Of a DNA stretch of 64,000 bases, positions 60,140 to 64,000 are shown piece after piece; the stretch's first letter is position 1; the number at the start of each line of letters is the position of its first letter. The notes under the pieces were generated by a model, which did no database searches, was not told the DNA's origin, and worked only from the letters and a program-made list of their open reading frames with translations. The translations under genes were made by a program, and so were the position numbers. The stretch spans positions 62,001 to 126,000 of the forward strand of contig CAKSQS010000001.1 in NCBI GenBank assembly GCA_934486705.1. The letters are read 5' to 3'. This DNA is from an uncultured Eubacteriales bacterium (GTDB taxonomy: Bacteria > Bacillota > Clostridia > Oscillospirales > Acutalibacteraceae).

Positions 60140-60664
60140 ATGATTGACAGAAGTTTTTTTGAAAAGGATTCAGAAACGGTTGCCCAAAAGCTTTTGGGCA
60201 AGCTTTTATGCAGGAAAATGCCGAACGGCGAGGTTTACAAAATGGTTATTATGGAAACCGAGGCATATCCATCGAATGACAGTAGTTGTTATGGGTACGG
60301 ATATGAGGGTAATCACGGTAACAAGAAAAAGACGGCGGCAAATGCACCGTTATTTAAAATCGGCGGAACTTGTTGTATTTACGGTGGAATGATTTTGATT
60401 GTTTGCGGACAAATCGGAGAACCCGATAATGTTCTTATTCGTTCCGGTATATATAACGATGATTATTATAGCGGACCTTGCAAGGTTGCAGGTATACTTG
60501 AAACAGATAAAAGTCTTCACGGCATTGATATGCTTGCCGGAGATTCTGAATTGTGGATTGAGGAAAATATGCACAAGGATGTTATTGCAGTTATGCGAAA
60601 AGGAATAAGTAATTGTGTTGATGAAGACGACAGGAAGCGTGAATTACGATTTTTTGCTTTGTAG
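60140..60664 (+). CDS. 3-methyladenine DNA glycosylase, AAG/MPG family, divergent
   Basis: The 174-aa protein fits the AAG/MPG fold: DRSFFEKDSETVAQKLLGKLLCR at the N-terminus, IMETEAYPSNDSSCYGY (the Glu in ETEAY activates the catalytic water in the family), a YGG-type strand (CCIYGGMILIVC), NVLIRSGI, and GPCKVAGIL where typical members have GPGKL. It removes alkylated purines if active. It is shorter than usual (about 195) and lacks a clear TxRN motif. GGGGTGAT precedes the ATG. Codon use is AT-rich, unlike the main chromosome. Confidence 0.75.
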   Translation: MIDRSFFEKDSETVAQKLLGKLLCRKMPNGEVYKMVIMETEAYPSNDSSCYGYGYEGNHGNKKKTAANAPLFKIGGTCCIYGGMILIVCGQIGEPDNVLIRSGIYNDDYYSGPCKVAGILETDKSLHGIDMLAGDSELWIEENMHKDVIAVMRKGISNCVDEDDRKRELRFFAL

Positions 60665-60756
60665 CAAATAATTCGCACTGAAAAAATATCAAGTATTGAC
60701 TTGTAAATGCTATTTAAGTTTATTGAGAAAATTGAATTTAGCTGGGGGTATTAAGC

Positions 60757-62501
60757 TTGAAGAAGAGTATTATTAGTTTTCTCTCTATGTTTTTGATTAT
60801 CGTTTTGGGGTATACACATATTTCTGCTTTGGAAGTTGAAGATTCGAGTGACGAATTTATTCCAATATATAGAATTGAGGATCTGTATAATATTAGAAAT
60901 GATTTAAATGCAAATTATAAACTCATGAATGATATAGATTTATCTAAAGCCACAGAGTTAGGTGGTGACTGGGATTTTGAGGGGCGAGGTTGGAATCCTA
61001 TAGGTAGCAATAACATTTATGAAAGAGATAGTTTTTCCGGAATATTCGATGGTGGAGATCATATAATTAAAGGCTTACGTATATATATCAATTCTCAACC
61101 AAGTGGTTCTTCAAGAGTTTGTGTTGGTTTGTTTTCTGAAATAAGTGGTGAAATAAAAAATTTAAAGATATTTGAAGTTGATATTAGTATAGAAAATGTT
61201 TCAAATATTACAGGTGTTCTTGCAAGTGTAAACACTGGTAAAATTTCAAACTGTTATACGTCTGGGAATATTAAAGTTGGAGACCTTTATCATAGCACAC
61301 GCGCAGGGGGAATTGTTGGAGAAAACAATGGCGAACTTCTTGATTGTGGAAATAATACTTCGATTAAAGCAGAAGGAAATAGTTTTGTAGAAGTAGGAGG
61401 AATTGCTGGTAAAAATCATTCAAAAAATATGATGACAGTATAAATTCATTTGAAAACTGTTATAATAAAGCTGGAATAACAGGCTATTCGACAGATTATT
61501 ATGCTAGTGCGATGACATGCGCAGGTGGAATAGTTGGAGTTAACACAAATGGGAAAATTTATTCATGTTACAATGCAGGAAATATTAACGGGGAAACACC
61601 GGCGGGTTCTCCAAGCAACAAAAATGACAATAAAAAAGCATATGTAGGTGGTATAGCCGGAAATTCTGAGTACGGCTCATCTGTAACAATAAATGGAACA
61701 ACGTATAAATACTCACAAACAATTGTTGACTCATATAATAGTGGAGATATTTCTTCATGTTCAACTCGTTCATATATTGGTGGAATAGCAGGCACGTGCG
61801 AAATTGTCAAAAGGTGCTATTCAGTTGGTAAAATTATTGATAACAGCAATTATGTGAGTTCACAGATTATAAATGGAATTACATTTACATCACACGGAAG
61901 TATAGAGAATTCTTATTATCTATCTGGATATGGAAAAGGCGGGGTTGGTTCTACAGCACTTACATACGGGCAAATGAAAATCTCATCATTATTTAAAGGA
62001 TTTGATTTTAACGATACTTGGCAACAAGATGCAAACGCTGAATATCCATACCCACAGCTACGTGCGATTCCTTATAATGGGAACGAAAGTATCGAAAAAA
62101 TTGAAATATTAACAATGCCAAAACAAATTTTATATTATTTAAATGAAGAAATTAACATTGAAGGTGGTATTTTAAAAATAATATACAACACAGGAAAAAT
62201 TGAGGAAAAAGTATTAACTGACGATATGATAAGCGGATACAATTCAAAAAATATTGGTCGTCAAACGCTAATAGTTAAATACAAAGAATTTGAAACAACA
62301 TTTGATATTACTATTATTTTTATGACGGGTGATATTAACATTGACAGGGAAGTAAATATATTGGACTTAATTTGCCTTAAAAAATTCTTTGCCAACCCCT
62401 CCGAAAATAACGTTTCATCCGAGTGTCTTGACGTTTTGGGCGACGGAAAAATAAATTCCGCCGATCTTGCCGCTTTAAGGCGAAAATTGTTATTTCAATA
62501 A
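60757..62501 (+). pseudogene. secreted GLUG-repeat protein with C-terminal dockerin, frameshifted
   Basis: Two frames (60757-61443 and from before 61512 to 62501) form one surface protein. It has a signal peptide, an EFIPIYRIEDLYNI region, and repeats of the type GGIAG/GGIVG with CYN.G.I (GLUG motif). A bacterial Ig-like region (ILYYLNEEINIEGG) follows, then a dockerin type I domain with two calcium loops (GDINIDREVNILDL and DVLGDGKINSADLAALRR). Adding one A to the A6 run near 61425-61430 restores SKKYDDSINSFENCYN. It starts with TTG after GGGGG. Dockerins bind cohesins, so it may attach to a cellulosome-like scaffold. Confidence 0.8.
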
Positions 62502-62517
62502 AGAAATATAAAAACCG

Positions 62518-62552
62518 GCGGGCGTATAGTATTATCTATACGCCCGCTGTTT
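62518..62552 (+). terminator. terminator after the dockerin gene
   Basis: GCGGGCGTATAG (62518-62529) pairs perfectly with CTATACGCCCGC (62536-62547), followed by TGTTTG. The T-tract is weak. Confidence 0.7.
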
Positions 62553-63350
62553 GAATGGTGTCTTTAGACGTGGAAAAAATCCCTCGGTTCTACCGAGGGA
62601 AGAAAAAAGAGCGGAGCGACAAAAAATGTGGCGAGCTTGATGCGAGCCGAAAGACTTTTAAAAAAGAAGAACCTCATGTAAAATAGTAGTGGTTTGGCGA
62701 CCGCATTACTAAAAAACAGGAGGTTTTTCAAATGAAAGAAAATAATGAGATAAAAAGTACAGCACACAGCAAATATAGGTGTCAGTACCATATAGTTTTT
62801 GCTCCAAAGTATAGGAGAAAAGAGATATATGGCAAACTGAAAAAAGATATAGGAGCAATACTTAGGAAATTATGTAATCAAAAGGGAGTAGAAATAATAG
62901 AAGCAGAAGCATGCCCCGACCATATACATATGCTGGTGAGTATCCCACCGCACATAAGTATAGCACAATTCATGGGATATCTCAAGGGGAAAAGTACATT
63001 GATGATTTTCGACCGACATGCAAATTTAAAATACAAATACGGCTCAAGAAGTTTTTGGTGTAGAGGATATTATGTAGATACAGTCGGTCGAAATAAAAAA
63101 AGTTATAGCGGAATACATAAGGAATCAGTTAGAAGAAGATTATGCAGCAGACCAGATTAGTATAAAAGAATTTACCGACCCGTTTACGGGTGACAAGAGA
63201 AAGTAGGCAAAAAAGCAACCGCACGTGAGCGGTTGCCGGAGAATGTAATGCGGTGCTAAACTTTCAAAACCCCTTTTAGGGGTCAAGCCAGTAATCACCC
63301 CTTATAGGGGTGGAGCAAACCACCGGTTGAACCGGTGGTTTTGATTATAC
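62553..63350 (+). mobile_element. IS200/IS605-family insertion sequence, tnpA only
   Basis: The element carries one transposase gene and no tnpB. At the left, CCCTCGGT-TCT-ACCGAGGG (62581-62599) forms a hairpin. At the right are hairpins at 63215-63236, 63269-63283, 63296-63312 and 63318-63340 (AACCACCGGT and complement). Subterminal hairpins instead of terminal inverted repeats are the mark of single-strand Y1 transposition. Exact ends are not fixed by sequence alone. The stretch 63207-63448 holds only these hairpins and AT-rich spacer. Confidence 0.75.
62732..63206 (+). pseudogene. tnpA: IS200/IS605 Y1 transposase TnpA, frameshifted
   Basis: The protein has the Y1 (HUH) transposase features: YRCQYHIVFAPKYRRKEIYG, the HUH motif DHIHMLVSIPP, SRSFWCRGYYVDTVGRNKK with the catalytic Tyr region. 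After an A7 run near 63096 the frame ends at a TAG around 63158 (142 aa). Removing one A restores VIAEYIRNQLEEDYAADQ to a stop at 63204, the normal family end. The restored length would be about 157 aa. AGGAGG precedes the ATG. As assembled it probably lacks the final helix. Confidence 0.85.
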
Positions 63351-63448
63351 GAAATGTAATAAAAGGCATTTTTTGACAATATTTCAGTGATTGGGAACAT
63401 CCAAATTATATTATTGCAGAATTTTTTACAGAAATATGTAAAAAACAC

Positions 63449-63477
63449 TTGATTTTTGCGAAAATATATGTTATAAT
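63449..63477 (+). promoter_or_regulatory. promoter of the DUF6514-like gene
   Basis: TTGATT (63449-63454) and TATAAT (63472-63477) are 17 bases apart. Because the -35 box coincides with the first possible TTG codon of the open frame, that codon is not the start. Confidence 0.75.
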
Positions 63478-63508
63478 ATGGAAAAATTCCAATGGAGATG
63501 TAGAAAAA

Positions 63509-63793
63509 ATGCGGTATATTTATAAAATCCGGCAGGATGTTTTAGATACCGAAGAGGCTCGGTACACGGTGTACGGAATTGACGTAATACATAATTCGGA
63601 TGTTGTAAGGTCGGTAAGCAATTTATTCTGCGACAGTGAAAACGCCGAAAATTTCGCAAAATTTTGCAGCAGTAAAAACATACCGCCCGAAGAAATAGAA
63701 GACATTGCGGCGGAGATTTTAGACAGACCCGAAAGAAATTTCCGTTTTTCCGCCGTGTATGACCTACCGCTTATGTACAGCTTTATTGCTTGA
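63509..63793 (+). CDS. small DUF6514-like protein
   Basis: This 94-aa soluble protein begins RYIYKIRQDVLDTEEARYTVYGIDVI and has SENAENFAKFCSSKNIPPEEIEDIAAEIL, which resembles the small clostridial DUF6514 family from memory. The function is unknown. ATG 63509 has GGAGAT upstream and lies 31 bases after a good promoter. Codon use returns to the GC-richer pattern, so it lies outside the accessory segment. Confidence 0.6.
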   Translation: MRYIYKIRQDVLDTEEARYTVYGIDVIHNSDVVRSVSNLFCDSENAENFAKFCSSKNIPPEEIEDIAAEILDRPERNFRFSAVYDLPLMYSFIA

Positions 63794-63938
63794 TATAATC
63801 AACTTTTTAACACTCCTAAAAATTGCTTATGAACCTATGAAGTCCCCCGTTAAGGGGGGAGTATCAACGGCAAGCTTTAGCGGGATGAAACGGCTATAAG
63901 AAAAAATAGCGCCGACAGGCAAATTTATACGGTAAACA

Positions 63939-63982
63939 AAACCATCGGGCAGCCCGAAAAAAAGCTGCCCGATGGTTTTTTA
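63939..63982 (+). terminator. strong terminator near the window end
   Basis: AACCATCGGGCAGC and its complement form a 14-bp stem around a 10-base loop, ending in TTTTTTAT. Between 63794 and 63938 no gene is visible, only short GC-rich inverted segments (CCCCCGTTAAGGGGGG near 63844). Confidence 0.85.
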
Positions 63983-64000
63983 TCGGCTTGACAATTGCGT

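Noticed and set aside
63090..63110. Programmed -1 frameshift in tnpA
   Set aside because: The A7G sequence resembles a slippery site, but a -1 shift leads at once to a stop; the conserved frame needs +1.
63207..63448. tnpB or omega-RNA partner for the IS element
   Set aside because: The space after tnpA has no long frame; only end hairpins are present.
1..64000. tRNA, rRNA and CRISPR arrays
   Set aside because: No T-loop-like GTTCRANNC cluster with matching acceptor stem, no rRNA segment and no regular direct repeats were seen by eye.

Overview
The window looks like chromosome of a spore-forming Firmicute of class Clostridia, probably near Ruminococcaceae/Oscillospiraceae. The grounds are endospore genes (gpr, spoIIP, a gerA-type germination operon), AraC-type YesN/YesM sugar two-component genes, many small XRE regulators, a dockerin-bearing surface protein, good Shine-Dalgarno sites and TTGACA/TATAAT-type promoters. 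No tRNA, rRNA or CRISPR array was recognised. The genus is not determined.

Layout. 1-2.3 kb (minus): a VanY-like carboxypeptidase, cut by the window edge, and lepA. 2.5-11.9 kb (plus): proline synthesis proB-proA-proC, a YmdB-like phosphodiesterase, a peptide-type binding lipoprotein, an Asp23-like protein, a FakA/DAK2 protein and recG. 11.9-18.0 kb (minus): a hypothetical protein, a PLP enzyme of the methionine gamma-lyase-like family, an acetyltransferase, two tandem M42 aminopeptidases and murD, whose promoter and TTG start can be read directly. 18.05-19.8 kb: a multi-hairpin element, a frameshifted SLOG-family gene and three divergent XRE regulators. 19.9-29.5 kb: a galactose/glucose-type ABC transporter (mglBAC) with a small InlB-repeat membrane protein, then a YesN/YesM two-component system, a second sugar-binding lipoprotein and an aldo-keto reductase. 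29.6-33.4 kb: a BceAB-like exporter and an AraC regulator. 33.4-35.6 kb (minus): gpr, spoIIP and a small membrane protein. 35.8-38.9 kb: a SLOG protein, csoR and a copper-type P-ATPase with recognisable operators. 39-40.1 kb (minus): prs. 40.3-49.0 kb: the rimP-nusA-rnpM-ylxQ-infB-rbfA-nrnA-truB-ribF translation operon behind a probable attenuator, ending with an MscS channel. 49.1-51.9 kb: a GH2 beta-galactosidase, a plausible partner of mglBAC. 51.9-55.0 kb (minus): the germination operon. 55.2-57.6 kb: an apparently solitary mazF, then a second SLOG/XRE locus with an extra short ribbon-helix-helix gene, then a YwlG-like protein. 57.7-59.8 kb: an EF-G paralogue. 59.85-63.4 kb is visibly AT-richer and accessory: resolvase remnant, DNA glycosylase, frameshifted GLUG/dockerin protein and an IS200/IS605 element. 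A DUF6514-like gene and a terminator close the window.

Most interesting is the repeated pairing of a small SLOG-fold protein with divergently transcribed arrays of one-domain XRE regulators (18.3-19.7 and 55.75-57.0 kb), with a third SLOG protein at 35.8 kb that has lost the family's GHR motif. SLOG proteins are thought to bind or process nucleotides, so these loci could be a nucleotide-sensing or conflict module; that is inference. Three genes (SLOG copy A, the dockerin protein, the IS transposase) are each broken by one base in an A6 or A7 run, which suggests either homopolymer sequencing error or slippage.
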